Positions 9,022-18,570 of a DNA stretch of 64,000 nt are shown here, in pieces. This DNA is from Paenibacillus sp. PAMC 26794. GTDB taxonomy: Bacteria > Bacillota > Bacilli > Paenibacillales > Paenibacillaceae. Within the stretch, counting starts at the first letter, position 1, and every line of letters starts with the position of its first letter. A model generated the notes under the pieces. The model was not told the DNA's origin. It made no database searches and saw nothing but the letters and a program-made list of their open reading frames with translations. Position numbers and translations under genes: made by a program. The stretch spans positions 1 through 64,000 of the forward strand of contig NZ_ANHX01000092.1 of the NCBI RefSeq assembly GCF_000316035.1. Reading direction: 5' to 3'.

Positions 9022-9894
9022 ATGAATATCGAGAACATTGAAGCATTTGTATATATCAATCATTATGGAAGCTTCAATAAGGCTGCCGAAGTACTCTTCT
9101 TGTCCCAACCTTCGGTCACAGCTCGCATTCAGTCACTGGAAAGGGAGCTGGGCTGCAAGTTGTTTGATCGGCTTGGCAAGCAAATTGTGCTGACAGAGGA
9201 AGGTCGGAAATTCCTGCCATATGCGCAGCAAGTGCTGCAAGTGATTCAGAAGGGCAAGCAGAAGATTCAGCAACGGAGATCAACACCGGATGCTCTTCGG
9301 CTCGGTAGTACAGTATCAGTATCCAACTATGTCATTCCCGATTTTTTACCCAAGATCAAGGAAGCTTACCCCGAAATTAATATCAAATTGACGACAGCAA
9401 CGACGGATCAGCTGATTGCCAAACTGCTTGGTCAGGAGATCGATCTTGCTTTTGTGCGCAAGGTCATGCATCCTGCGATCCGTACGGTTGCTTTTTATGA
9501 AGATCCGATCCAGCTCTATGTGTACAAAGGGCATCCATTCATTGAGAGCGGACATGTCAGCATGGAAGCCATCCGGAATGAGCAACTGGTCTTTTTTGAA
9601 TGTGGTTCACTGGACTGGCTACGCATTCACCGGGCTTTCGACTCGCTGGAACATCCGCCGAATATTACATACCATGTTGATAATTCGGAGACGGCGAAGA
9701 AACTGGTTATGCAAGGGGCAGGCATTGCCTTTCTTCCGGGACTTACTGTGAAGAAGGAAGTGCAGAATCAGGAGTTATTCCCCATTCAGGTACATGAGGT
9801 AGCAGGTGTATCGTTGCAGATCAGCGTCGTTACTTTAAAGGAAGAATATTCGCCATTGGCAGAGCCCTTCGGGGAACTGCTGCGGCAACTATAG
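9022..9894 (+). CDS. LysR-family transcriptional regulator
   Basis: A 290-residue LysR regulator. The winged helix-turn-helix is at residues 1-60 (YINHYGSFNKAAEVLFLSQPSVTARIQSLE), followed by a linker helix and a two-lobed effector domain starting near residue 90. ATG 9022 is preceded by GGAGG (9012-9016); a GTG at 9004 is unlikely. It lies inside the sulfur gene group on the same strand, between the flavin reductase and a monooxygenase. B. subtilis controls its equivalent operon with the LysR protein YtlI, so a similar role is a reasonable inference. The effector is unknown. Confidence 0.88.
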   Translation: MNIENIEAFVYINHYGSFNKAAEVLFLSQPSVTARIQSLERELGCKLFDRLGKQIVLTEEGRKFLPYAQQVLQVIQKGKQKIQQRRSTPDALRLGSTVSVSNYVIPDFLPKIKEAYPEINIKLTTATTDQLIAKLLGQEIDLAFVRKVMHPAIRTVAFYEDPIQLYVYKGHPFIESGHVSMEAIRNEQLVFFECGSLDWLRIHRAFDSLEHPPNITYHVDNSETAKKLVMQGAGIAFLPGLTVKKEVQNQELFPIQVHEVAGVSLQISVVTLKEEYSPLAEPFGELLRQL

Positions 9895-9948
9895 ATCGCT
9901 TGTAAGCTACATGAACACAGGTTCAGCACAATCAAGGAGGAGAAGGAT

Positions 9949-11010
9949 ATGAGTATTCGTGTTGGCATTTTGGATCAGACTCCCATCTATGAAGGGGAAA
10001 CGGCGGTGGATGCTTTTCGGCATACGATTGAGCTGGCACAGCGGGCAGAGCAGCTTGGATTCCATCGGTTCTGGGTATCGGAGCATCATGATTCAGGGCA
10101 TGTTGCAGGTTCCTCCCCGGAGGTACTCATCTCCCACTTGCTTGCGCATACAAAGCGGATTCGGCTGGGGTCTGGCGGAGTAATGCTCCAGCATTACAGC
10201 CCATACAAAGTCGCCGAGAATTTCAATATCCTCGCAGCGCTCGGACCAGGAAGAGTTGACCTGGGAATCGGTCGTGCACCAGGCGGGTTACCACGTTCGA
10301 CACAGGCGTTGCAGGAAGGTATTCAGGAAGCTGCCTCTCTTCAAGAGAAAATTGTTCAGGTGAAACGATACATCCACAATGAGCCGCTTGAAGATCCATC
10401 GCATCCACTTGCAGGTCTCAGCGCTTCGCCTGTGTCCGACATTCCAGCGGAACTGTATGTGCTTGGAGCGAGTGTTGATAGTGCAGGCATGGCTGCGGAA
10501 CTGGGACTCCCATATGTCTTTTCACTGTTCATTAACAGTAATATAGAGGTAGCGCTTCAAGCGATCCGTATATATCGTGAACAATTTGATCGTTCCCAGG
10601 GAAGAGAGCCTTACGCTGCACTAGCCATATCGTTAATTGTGGCCGAAAGTGAGGAAGAAGCGGAAGGACTTGCGAGCGAGCATATGCTGGTGAAAATTCA
10701 TCTGGAGAGTGGTAAGGTGCTGACCGTCGGTTCTGTGGAACAGGCGGAAGAATTCGGCCGTCAATCAAACGAAACCTATCGGATCGAAATTTTGGAGCCA
10801 AGTGTGACCCGGGGTACGAAGGAAAGCGTAGGTCAGGCGCTGCTGAAGTTCAAGCAGGAGTTTGCTGTGGAAGAGTTCATTGTGACTACAGCTACACGGG
10901 ACTTTACCAAGCGAATTCGTTCATTTGAATTGTTGCGTGAAATTTTGGCAGAGCAGGGACTAAGTGAATTTGCACTGGAATCCAAGGAACAGGAAGCTGC
11001 AATCGGATAG
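9949..11010 (+). CDS. Luciferase-like FMN monooxygenase (YtmO/CmoO-like)
   Basis: A 353-residue flavin-dependent oxidoreductase of the MsnO8/YtmO group. Recognisable motifs are RFWVSEHHD, the IRLGSGGVML strand, HYSPYKVAENFN, and GRVDLGIGRAPGG, which form the FMN and substrate pocket. It starts at ATG 9949 behind AAGGAGGAGAAGG. The M20D amidohydrolase gene follows closely. B. subtilis YtmO (CmoO) is one of the monooxygenases of the S-alkylcysteine salvage operon. The grouping with YtnI-, YtnJ- and deacetylase-like genes makes the same function likely, although acetyltransferase genes of that pathway are not seen in this window. Confidence 0.85.
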   Translation: MSIRVGILDQTPIYEGETAVDAFRHTIELAQRAEQLGFHRFWVSEHHDSGHVAGSSPEVLISHLLAHTKRIRLGSGGVMLQHYSPYKVAENFNILAALGPGRVDLGIGRAPGGLPRSTQALQEGIQEAASLQEKIVQVKRYIHNEPLEDPSHPLAGLSASPVSDIPAELYVLGASVDSAGMAAELGLPYVFSLFINSNIEVALQAIRIYREQFDRSQGREPYAALAISLIVAESEEEAEGLASEHMLVKIHLESGKVLTVGSVEQAEEFGRQSNETYRIEILEPSVTRGTKESVGQALLKFKQEFAVEEFIVTTATRDFTKRIRSFELLREILAEQGLSEFALESKEQEAAIG

Positions 11011-11060
11011 AATTAGGCAGTTAAGATAGCAATGAATATATACGAATGGGAGGCCATGTG

Positions 11061-12272
11061 ATGAAAAGTGATCTGGAACAGCCCAAGCAGCATTCTGGGC
11101 AACAAGTACAGGGCCCCGAGCATGAACTTCACGGTGAACGGGCGGAAGAATTCGTGGAACGATTAATCACCATTCGGCGACATCTGCATCGTAACCCGGA
11201 ATTGTCCGGCGAGGAAAGGGAGACGACGGCAGCCATTCGCAGTTGGCTGGAAGAGGAAGGCGTCCGTATTGCAGACGAATATGTGCTGCGGACAGGGCTT
11301 GTCGCTGAAGTGGGTCAAGGGGACGGTCCTGTGGTTGCCCTAAGAGCAGATATTGATGCGCTGCCCATTCAGGAAGAGACAAAGCTGGAATTTGCCTCCC
11401 AGGTAGATGGAAAGATGCACGCTTGTGGACATGACGCACACACGGCAATTCTGATCGGTGCTGCCCGATTACTGAAACAGCGTGAGTCCATTCTACCGGG
11501 AAAAGTACGGTTGATATTCCAGCCATCGGAGGAAAAAGCAACGGGTGCTCGGCAAGTGATCCAGAGCGGCGCATTGTCCGATGTTCGGGCGGTATTCGGA
11601 TTACATAACAAGCCTGATCTTCAGGTAGGTACGGTGGGTATTCGGGAAGGCGCATTGATGGCAGCAGCAGACGGTTTTGTTGTCAAAGTGGAAGGTGTAG
11701 GCACCCATGCAGCCGTGCCTGAAGCCGGCATTGATCCAATCGTGGTTGCCGCACATATCGTTACGGCACTACAGGCCATTGTGAGTCGTAATGTAGGAGC
11801 ACAGGAGAGTGCCGTAATCAGCGTCACCAAGCTCCACAGCGGCACAGCCTGGAACGTCATTCCCGATGAAGCGATACTCGATGGCACGGTGCGTACCTTT
11901 GATGAGAAAGTGCGTGCGCGGATTCGCGAACGTTTCAATCAGGTAGTCGCCGGTGTGGCGGCGGCCTATGGCACACGGGCTACGGTTCGCTGGATTCAGG
12001 GACCACCTGCCGTGGTCAACGATGAAGCACTGGCATCTGCGGCGGAGCAAGTTGCAAGTCAGATTGGACTGAATAGTGTTAGACCGCTACCTTCTCCAGC
12101 AGGTGAGGACTTCTCTTTTTATCAAAAAGAAGTTCCCGGCCTGTTCCTCTTCCTGGGCACCTCTGGCCCGCATGAGTGGCATCACCCTGGCTTTGATGTG
12201 GATGAACGGGCATTGGCGCTGGGAGCACATCTTCTCGCCGATCTGGCAGAGCAAGCATTACGTAATCTGTAA
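11061..12272 (+). CDS. M20D amidohydrolase, probable N-acetyl-cysteine-conjugate deacetylase
   Basis: A 403-residue metallopeptidase-like amidohydrolase. Metal-binding and catalytic motifs are ALRADIDALPI, HACGHDAHTA, FQPSEE and a C-terminal GEDFSFY. A dimerisation domain sits in the middle (GTHAAVPEAGIDPIV). ATG 11061 has GGGAGG (11048-11053) seven bases upstream; ATG 11046 overlaps that site and is rejected. M20D enzymes remove acyl groups from amino acids. B. subtilis encodes YtnL-type members with its cysteine-conjugate monooxygenases, where they deacetylate N-acetylcysteine derivatives. That role fits here but is inferred from context. Confidence 0.87.
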   Translation: MKSDLEQPKQHSGQQVQGPEHELHGERAEEFVERLITIRRHLHRNPELSGEERETTAAIRSWLEEEGVRIADEYVLRTGLVAEVGQGDGPVVALRADIDALPIQEETKLEFASQVDGKMHACGHDAHTAILIGAARLLKQRESILPGKVRLIFQPSEEKATGARQVIQSGALSDVRAVFGLHNKPDLQVGTVGIREGALMAAADGFVVKVEGVGTHAAVPEAGIDPIVVAAHIVTALQAIVSRNVGAQESAVISVTKLHSGTAWNVIPDEAILDGTVRTFDEKVRARIRERFNQVVAGVAAAYGTRATVRWIQGPPAVVNDEALASAAEQVASQIGLNSVRPLPSPAGEDFSFYQKEVPGLFLFLGTSGPHEWHHPGFDVDERALALGAHLLADLAEQALRNL

Positions 12273-12311
12273 TCATTTAGATAATGTATTCTGCGCTTTA
12301 TTGTGATGTGG

Positions 12312-12345
12312 AACGGTTTCCGCTTTGGCGGTAACCGTTTTTTTG
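12312..12345 (+). terminator. Intrinsic terminator of the sulfur region
   Basis: AACGGTTTCCGC pairs with GCGGTAACCGTT through one T-T mismatch and a TTTG loop, and seven or more T residues follow. It lies about 40 bases after the amidohydrolase stop codon. Confidence 0.8.
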
Positions 12346-12550
12346 TTATGGCCTTTAATAGAGTTAATCCACTGTAATCAAGAGCAGGTGTGTCCATCAG
12401 ACCGGTCGCGGGCTTCTCTTTCTATTCATTAATGTACATGATGTGTGCTATCCTAGGAGCGGTGATGATCGTTTTTGCCTATGAACGGCGTAGACCGGTG
12501 ACAGGTACATCTGTGAATTGACTGCCAGAAGAGAAAGTGGTGACGAACGT

Positions 12551-13783
12551 TTGAAGTCTACGATGACTGAAACATCCAATGGAAAATTAAATCCGGTATC
12601 CTTTTCGTTTATCCGGTTTTATATGCTGGCCTTTTTATTTTTTGCGGCAAATTCAGCCTTGACGATTATTCTGCCTTTGAGAAGCGAAGCCGCCGGATTG
12701 AATCAGGCTGAGATTGGTCTGATGATGGGGGCATATATGTTCACCTGTATGCTCTTGAGACCTTTTGCAGCACAGCTGCTGGGTAAGCATGGGCCACTTC
12801 GTGTGATGCAATGGCTATTGCTTTTACATGCCGGGACGTTGTTGCTGTTTGTTGTTTTTGGTGTGGAGACGTATCTGTGGTTGCGGGCCCTGCAAGGGGT
12901 GGCTACGGCCTTTTTCTCCATGACCATGCAGGCAGGCATTGTGGAAAAGCTGGAGGACAAAGACCGGGCACAAGGGCTGTCCATGTACACCCTGTTTACG
13001 ATGGTTCCTTCTCTGGTCATTCCGATTCTCGCCATACAAATCTGGGAAAATGCCAGTGATCTGGCGTTTACGTTATTGATGATCGGACTGGCGGCTCTGC
13101 CACTTCTGATCGGGTATAATGTGGATTTGCCGCGGAGTACCGTACAGAACAAATCGTATACCTTGGTTGATATGTTTCGTTCATTTGGCGGCATCTGGCG
13201 TAGCACGCCACTGCTGATCAGCAGTGTGGTAATGTTGTTTGCGTCCTGCGTCTTTGGGGCGACAGCGACCTTTCTTCCCCTGTATATGGTATCCACCGGA
13301 ATGGCAAGTGCAGGCTTATTTCTGACGATACAGGGATTGGTCGTAATCCTGTGCAGGTTTATTTTGCGCAAAAAAATTCCGTCCGATGGTAGCTGGAATA
13401 CCTGGCTCATGGCCGGGTTAATGCTGTGTGCAGCACTGGGAACCCAGTTGCTCAGTCTGATGGAGATCATTGGACCATTGGTGTATCTCTCCGCGGTGTT
13501 TAGCGGTTTTGCCTTGGCATTGTTGTACCCGACATTAACCACATATCTCTCTTTTGTGCTGCCTGCGGATTCCAGATATGTACTCATGGGGATCTTCATG
13601 TCCTCGTATGACCTTGGATTCTCTCTGGGTGGACTGGCGATGGGGCTTATTGTACAGGTGAGTTCGTATTCGATCATGTTTATGATCTGCACGTTGCTCT
13701 CTATTGCAGCGATGATTCTGGTGTTGGTGTTCAGGCAACGGATGGAAGCGGGGAATAAGGCCAGATCTGTGGTGACAAGCTGA
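12551..13783 (+). CDS. Major facilitator superfamily transporter
   Basis: A 410-residue integral membrane protein with about twelve hydrophobic segments. The loop between segments 2 and 3 (LLRPFAAQLLGKHGPLRVM) resembles the MFS A-motif. The best ribosome binding site, AAAGTGGTG (12534-12542), sets the start at TTG 12551; ATG 12563 is possible and TTG 12518 is less likely. It is separated from the sulfur genes by a terminator and appears to stand alone. The substrate cannot be read from the sequence. Export of a drug or metabolite is likely for this type. Confidence 0.8.
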   Translation: MKSTMTETSNGKLNPVSFSFIRFYMLAFLFFAANSALTIILPLRSEAAGLNQAEIGLMMGAYMFTCMLLRPFAAQLLGKHGPLRVMQWLLLLHAGTLLLFVVFGVETYLWLRALQGVATAFFSMTMQAGIVEKLEDKDRAQGLSMYTLFTMVPSLVIPILAIQIWENASDLAFTLLMIGLAALPLLIGYNVDLPRSTVQNKSYTLVDMFRSFGGIWRSTPLLISSVVMLFASCVFGATATFLPLYMVSTGMASAGLFLTIQGLVVILCRFILRKKIPSDGSWNTWLMAGLMLCAALGTQLLSLMEIIGPLVYLSAVFSGFALALLYPTLTTYLSFVLPADSRYVLMGIFMSSYDLGFSLGGLAMGLIVQVSSYSIMFMICTLLSIAAMILVLVFRQRMEAGNKARSVVTS

Positions 13784-14105
13784 ACCGTATGGTAGCGGAA
13801 TGATCCTGAGCAGTGATAGACAGCCGGATGTTGCTGCCAGGTATACGTTATTGTGAGGTGCGAATGGAGCGCCGATGTGGAAGCGTAAAAGAAAGGCTTA
13901 TGGACTGAATTTTCCGGGGGGCGTATCATCAGGATACGAAGCTGCAGGAGACAGACCATGGGTCTTTTTTTAGATAATAGAATTTATAAGTTTTCAACAG
14001 AGCTGAACAATTCGATTATCGCAAGAAAAACTTCAACTAAACGCGGTCTGTCTTCTGTGAAAGTCTTCTTTTGCTTTTGCGTCAGCATGATGAAATAACT
14101 TGTGC
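13784..14105. other. 322-base gap between convergent genes
   Basis: No gene is seen. A short hairpin AGACC-ATG-GGTCT at about 13962-13974 followed by seven T residues may terminate the MFS transcript. AGACAGACC near 13960 also pairs with GGTCTGTCT near 14046, forming a wider inverted repeat between the convergent genes. Confidence 0.4.
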
Positions 14106-14957
14106 CTATAACGTGTGATTGTGCATCATTCGAAATTGCATAGGTGTTACGTTCTCCTGGGTTTTAAAACATCGGATGAAGTAGCTTGACTGTGAAAATC
14201 CCGTTTCCAGCGTAATTTGTTTAATGGAAAGGTTGGTTGTCGCGAGCAGCTGTTTCGCATGTAGTAGCCTAGATTCCAAGAGGAATTCCGGGAAAGAGAT
14301 GCCAAACGTCTGACTGAACTTGCGGCTAAAGTATGTTGTACTGTATCCGGCAATCCCGGCAGCGTGGTCTAGTGTAATGTGCTCGTTACTGTGGGAACGA
14401 ATATAATTCCCTGCTTCACGAATTCGCTCTGAAGTGTGATTTAACGAAACATTGATTTGGCTCGCCGCGGATTGTAATCTGGTCAGAAGCTCATATAGTG
14501 TAGCTGCCACACTGTGCTCGTCCTCCACCTGATAGCCTCTTCCGAGCTCCAGTAATCGATCCATGAGCGCGGTAACCACCGGGAAGTTGGAACATTGAAA
14601 CAACCAGGGCTCGTCAACGCCTTTTCCATTTAACAGTTCTTCGAGACGAATTCCGTAAAAGTGAATCCAACGAATGCTCCAAGGATCATCCGAATCTGAG
14701 TAGTACGTTTGTCTGAGACCGGGACCATAGAGGAATCCCTGCCCACGCGTTAGCTCATAACAAGCAGTTCCCGTGTCCAGGAATCCTTTACCTTCAAGTA
14801 CAAGATGCAGGTTATAACATTGATCCAAGTTAATTTCAGTGGTGCCGTATTCTCGATGCACACGATGCTTCGGAAAGTCACTGTACCCTCCAATAAAATC
14901 GGGAAAGCATACATGTCTGGGGAAAATCGGCTTGGGGAGAAAGATATGTTCTTTCAC
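14106..14957 (-). CDS. AraC-family transcriptional regulator of the beta-galactosidase locus
   Basis: A protein of about 283 residues with an N-terminal cupin-like sugar-sensing domain (HLVLEGKGFLDTG, TRGQGFLYGPG) and a C-terminal pair of helix-turn-helix motifs ending GFSQSSYFIRCFKTQENVTPMQFR. On the minus strand GGAGG lies six bases before GTG 14957 but directly abuts ATG 14963, so the GTG start is preferred; a start further up is possible. It is divergent from a GH42 beta-galactosidase gene, and the 180-base shared gap contains a direct repeat. It probably activates that gene in response to a galactoside. The inducer is not known. Confidence 0.87.
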   Translation of the reverse strand: MKEHIFLPKPIFPRHVCFPDFIGGYSDFPKHRVHREYGTTEINLDQCYNLHLVLEGKGFLDTGTACYELTRGQGFLYGPGLRQTYYSDSDDPWSIRWIHFYGIRLEELLNGKGVDEPWLFQCSNFPVVTALMDRLLELGRGYQVEDEHSVAATLYELLTRLQSAASQINVSLNHTSERIREAGNYIRSHSNEHITLDHAAGIAGYSTTYFSRKFSQTFGISFPEFLLESRLLHAKQLLATTNLSIKQITLETGFSQSSYFIRCFKTQENVTPMQFRMMHNHTL

Positions 14958-15047
14958 GTGCATCCTCCATTTGAACGCAATATTTTTATGTAATGAATCG
15001 AAATAGATTAAGACAACTGTGGTTTGAATCTTGGACAATGACAATAT

Positions 15048-15086
15048 TTTATTATAAGTCGCATAATCTTGTCATTTATTATAAGT
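15048..15086. promoter_or_regulatory. Direct repeat in the AraC/GH42 shared promoter region
   Basis: TTTATTATAAGT occurs at 15048-15059 and again at 15075-15086, a 27-base offset. GACAATGACAAT lies just upstream and TTGTCA just before the second copy. The spacing and position in a divergent promoter fit an AraC operator overlapping a TATAAG-type -10 box. Confidence 0.45.
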
Positions 15087-15138
15087 GAAGTATCCAATAG
15101 AATGGAGGCAATATGGCAGGTTAAGGGGGCAATTGAAG

Positions 15139-17211
15139 GTGGCAAAATCAATCCAAATGGATGAATTGAAAATGGGGGTCTGTTATTACCCTGAGCACTG
15201 GTCGGAGGCGTTGTGGGAGGACGATTTCCGTAGAATGAAAGAGATGAATATCACAGTTATTCGGATGGCTGAATTTGCATGGTCCATCTTTGAGCCGGAA
15301 GAAGACCAGTTCGATTTTAGTTTTTTCCAGAAGGCACTGGATCTGGCGCATCAATACGGTTTAAGTGTTATTTTGGGAACACCTACTGCAACTCCACCAG
15401 CGTGGTTAACATCCAAATATCCTGAAGTATTAAACGCAAATAAGGACGGGGTGTTGTATCAACACGGCATGCGGCGTCATACCAACTACAGCAGCCCAAT
15501 CTTCAGACAGCAATGTGAAAAAATCGTGCGCAATATGGTGATTGCCTATAAAGATCATCCGGCTCTTATTGGATGGCAGATCGATAACGAATTCAATTGT
15601 CATATGGATGTTTTCTATGCTGAGGCTGACCATGTCGCCTTCCGTGAATGGTTAAAGGATCGTTATGAATCGTTAGAGAATCTGAACCAGGCATGGGGAA
15701 CCGTTTTCTGGAGTCAGACCTATACCGACTGGGAGCAAGTTTACCTTACCCGAAATATGGTCAGCCAATCGCCGAATCCTCACCTGGCATTAGATGAAAA
15801 GAGATTCATATCAGCCAATACGATTTCATTTGCCAAGCTTCAGGTGGACATCATTCGGGAACTGGATCCGAAACATTGGATCACAACGAACGGTACGTTT
15901 GGACACTTGGATAATCATGAAATGACAGAGGAGCTATTGGATTTCTTCTCCTATGATTCGTATCCGCAGTTTGCCACGATCTTCCCAGGGACAGACGATA
16001 ACTCATTACAAGATCGGGCCTGGAGCATGAAACTGTCGAACGTACGTAACATGTCACCGAACTTCTGCGTCATGGAACAACAGTCTGGGCCAGGAGGCTG
16101 GGTTGACAGTATAGGCATGGGTACACCAAGACCGGGACAGATCCGATTATGGTCGTATCAATCTGTTCTTCACGGAACAGATCTGCTCGTCTACTTCCGC
16201 TGGCGGACGGCAACGTTTGGCACCGAGATGTACTGGCATGGCATCAATGATTACCATAATCAACCCAACAGAAGGGTACGCGAGGTTGCACAAGTAGGAG
16301 AAGAGTTTGCCAAGATCGGGCGTGTTATTGCGGGCACTACATATCAAGCCGATGTTGCGATCCTACAGGATTACGATAACATCTGGGATGGAGAGTTGGA
16401 TGAGTGGCACGGCCCGCTTCAGCAACAGAGTGTACGCTCTTGGTATAAGCAGCTCCAGTATCGTCATATTCCGACGGACATGGTTACACTGCAACCAACG
16501 ACAACACTGGAGGAGTTATCCGAGTATAAGGTGATCATCTATGCTCACCCGGCCATCATGACAGACGAGACAGCAGAACTTCTGCAAGCCTATGTCAGTC
16601 AAGGAGGCACTCTGTTTTTTGGTGCGCGCACCGGTTATAAAGATATCAAGGGACATTGTTATATGAGACCGTTCCCTGGGGCTGTCGCTGAGTTGTGTGG
16701 TGTAACCGTAGAGGACTTTACCTTAATCAAAGGAACCATTCCAGCAGCCAAACTGCAATGGAATGGGGCAAGTGAGCGGCTTCAAGAAGGAACGCCAACG
16801 GCCGGATTTAACGAAGTTCTTCATGTGGAGCATCCCGACGTACAGGTCGTAGCCGAGTATGCATCCGAATATTATTCAGGTAGTCCTGCATTGACCAAAC
16901 GTACGGTAGGTCAGGGGCAAGTATGGTATTATGGAGCGGCTTACAATGAACCGGTCGTAGATACTCTCCTGGATGAAATAGGGCTATCTTCACCTGTGGG
17001 TGACCTGGTAGAGGTACCGTCCGAAGTTGAGCTTGGTATCCGTTCCGGTAAGGATAAAGCTTATGTATTTTTACTCAACTACTCGGATCAACAAGTACCC
17101 ATTAAGCTTAAGAAGCAAGCAAAAGAGTTACTATCGGGTACAACAGTTCAGGATGAAATCAACATGCCCGCGTATGGTGTATTCATTTTTGAGATCGATT
17201 TGCCACATTAA
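15139..17211 (+). CDS. Beta-galactosidase, glycoside hydrolase family 42
   Basis: A protein of about 690 residues. The N-terminal GVCYYPEHW and the TIM-barrel motifs are typical of GH42. The proposed acid/base glutamate is in GWQIDNEFNCH and the nucleophile in FCVMEQQSGPGGW. A Rossmann-like trimerisation domain and a small C-terminal beta domain follow. GTG 15139 is spaced nine bases from AGGGGG; TTG 15133 and ATG 15160 are alternatives. No signal peptide is seen, so it should be cytoplasmic and hydrolyse imported beta-galactosides. The adjacent AraC gene is its likely regulator. Confidence 0.9.
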   Translation: MAKSIQMDELKMGVCYYPEHWSEALWEDDFRRMKEMNITVIRMAEFAWSIFEPEEDQFDFSFFQKALDLAHQYGLSVILGTPTATPPAWLTSKYPEVLNANKDGVLYQHGMRRHTNYSSPIFRQQCEKIVRNMVIAYKDHPALIGWQIDNEFNCHMDVFYAEADHVAFREWLKDRYESLENLNQAWGTVFWSQTYTDWEQVYLTRNMVSQSPNPHLALDEKRFISANTISFAKLQVDIIRELDPKHWITTNGTFGHLDNHEMTEELLDFFSYDSYPQFATIFPGTDDNSLQDRAWSMKLSNVRNMSPNFCVMEQQSGPGGWVDSIGMGTPRPGQIRLWSYQSVLHGTDLLVYFRWRTATFGTEMYWHGINDYHNQPNRRVREVAQVGEEFAKIGRVIAGTTYQADVAILQDYDNIWDGELDEWHGPLQQQSVRSWYKQLQYRHIPTDMVTLQPTTTLEELSEYKVIIYAHPAIMTDETAELLQAYVSQGGTLFFGARTGYKDIKGHCYMRPFPGAVAELCGVTVEDFTLIKGTIPAAKLQWNGASERLQEGTPTAGFNEVLHVEHPDVQVVAEYASEYYSGSPALTKRTVGQGQVWYYGAAYNEPVVDTLLDEIGLSSPVGDLVEVPSEVELGIRSGKDKAYVFLLNYSDQQVPIKLKKQAKELLSGTTVQDEINMPAYGVFIFEIDLPH

Positions 17212-17258
17212 AAAATTCATTCATCCATATCATGCGTTATATATAGAATGAAACACCA

Positions 17259-17289
17259 AAAACGCCTTGCAGCCATTGCAAGGCGTTTT
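17259..17289. terminator. Bidirectional terminator between GH42 and the molybdate regulator
   Basis: AAAACGCCTTGCA (17259-17271) and TGCAAGGCGTTTT (17277-17289) pair perfectly over 13 bases around a five-base loop. The A- and T-ends serve both strands, matching the convergent genes. Confidence 0.88.
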
Positions 17290-17351
17290 GTATTTGCATC
17301 GTGCGCAACATACGTACAGTGTGGACTGACATTGGTTGTATTGTGTATGGA

Positions 17352-18395
17352 CTATGCTTCGTACAAAATCTCACCTGTCCGGGATACATCATATCCCTCG
17401 AATGATTGCAGTTCCTGCCTGAACTCCGGCGATTGGAGAATATGCAGTACCGATTCTGTCCAGGCTTCATTACCTTGCTTCCTCAGCATGACCAGATCAT
17501 AGCGCTCCTGAGTGAGCGGGACAAAATCAACCTGCCCCACAAGTCGCGCAGCCTTTTCAATGCCAACTCCGACATCAGCTTCACCTGAACTTACTTTGGC
17601 AGCCACGCCCATGTGACTGGTTTCCTCGGTTTCATATCCGATCAGACCTGCGGCAGGAATTCCATGTAGCCGAAGTTGCTCATCCAGCAATACTCTCGCG
17701 CCAGAACCTTTCTCCCGATTAGCTAGTCTCAGTTCAGGCTTGCTCAGATCGGTCCAATTCTGCAAGTTCTGCGGATTGCCACGCTGTACATACAGTCCGG
17801 CAGGACGTGATAGCAGGTTCACCACAACATAAGAACGCCCCGTCAGGATTTTACGAATATACGGCAGATTATACTCACCGGTATCTCCGTCGAGCAGATG
17901 GGTACTGACCAGATCAGACTCACCGCGATACATCGAGATAAGCCCGTCCAAGCTGCCCATGAACGAGCGGAGCGGACGAATGTCCCGTGTATGTTTCTCC
18001 ATATGGCGCATTAGAATATCCAGACTAACATCCTGACCTGTTATGACCAGATGCCGTGGTGCAGAAGTCATTGTATGGGTAGAACTCGCTGGGGTAATCG
18101 CATGCGCAGACCCAACGGGTGTAGTCGATTGTAAGGAAGTTCCCTGAAAATCACCCTGACCTGGCTGAGTCCCTGATGCCGAGGTCTGATGCGGAGTCGG
18201 GATACGCTGACCTGAGGACTGAAGTTGCTTGGAGCGACGTTTATATGCCTCCAGATCGGTAGCATCAATCCGCATTTGTTTACCCACACGGTATGCGACA
18301 AGATCTCCCTTTTTGATCAGGTCATAGACCGTCAGTTTCGATATTTTGAGCAGCTTGGATATTTCTTCGGTTGTGTAGGATTGCTCCTCCGTCAT
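17352..18395 (-). CDS. Excisionase-type HTH regulator with PBP-like effector domain (YvgK-like)
   Basis: A 347-residue protein with an N-terminal excisionase/MerR-type helix-turn-helix (TTEEISKLLKISKLTVYDLIKKGDL, here residues about 8-32) that binds DNA. A Pro/Ser/Thr/Gln-rich linker spans about residues 60-115. The remainder is a periplasmic-binding-protein-like domain (GSLDGLISMYRGESDLVSTHL, VQRGNPQNLQNW, REKGSGARVLLDEQL). ATG 18395 has AAGGAGG upstream. It is divergent from modA. B. subtilis has the same YvgK-YvgL-YvgM grouping. It probably senses molybdate or a molybdenum cofactor and controls modAB. Confidence 0.82.
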   Translation of the reverse strand: MTEEQSYTTEEISKLLKISKLTVYDLIKKGDLVAYRVGKQMRIDATDLEAYKRRSKQLQSSGQRIPTPHQTSASGTQPGQGDFQGTSLQSTTPVGSAHAITPASSTHTMTSAPRHLVITGQDVSLDILMRHMEKHTRDIRPLRSFMGSLDGLISMYRGESDLVSTHLLDGDTGEYNLPYIRKILTGRSYVVVNLLSRPAGLYVQRGNPQNLQNWTDLSKPELRLANREKGSGARVLLDEQLRLHGIPAAGLIGYETEETSHMGVAAKVSSGEADVGVGIEKAARLVGQVDFVPLTQERYDLVMLRKQGNEAWTESVLHILQSPEFRQELQSFEGYDVSRTGEILYEA

Positions 18396-18570
18396 AAGTG
18401 AAGATCCTCCTTCAAAGGTATAGAGCAACTATGGTTTTGTTATAAATGTTTCTTGTACTATACCATTAATTGAGGGATGCCATAAACCTGAGAACACGCA
18501 ATAAACGCATAGGACAGATAACAAAAATCAAATGTGATAGAAATCACCTTCCCATTTTTTTTGTCTTGTG

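Noticed and set aside
12703..13959. Open frame of 418 codons on the minus strand inside the MFS gene
   Set aside because: It is antisense to a clear transporter, has no ribosome binding site, and its product resembles no family. It is a shadow of codon bias.
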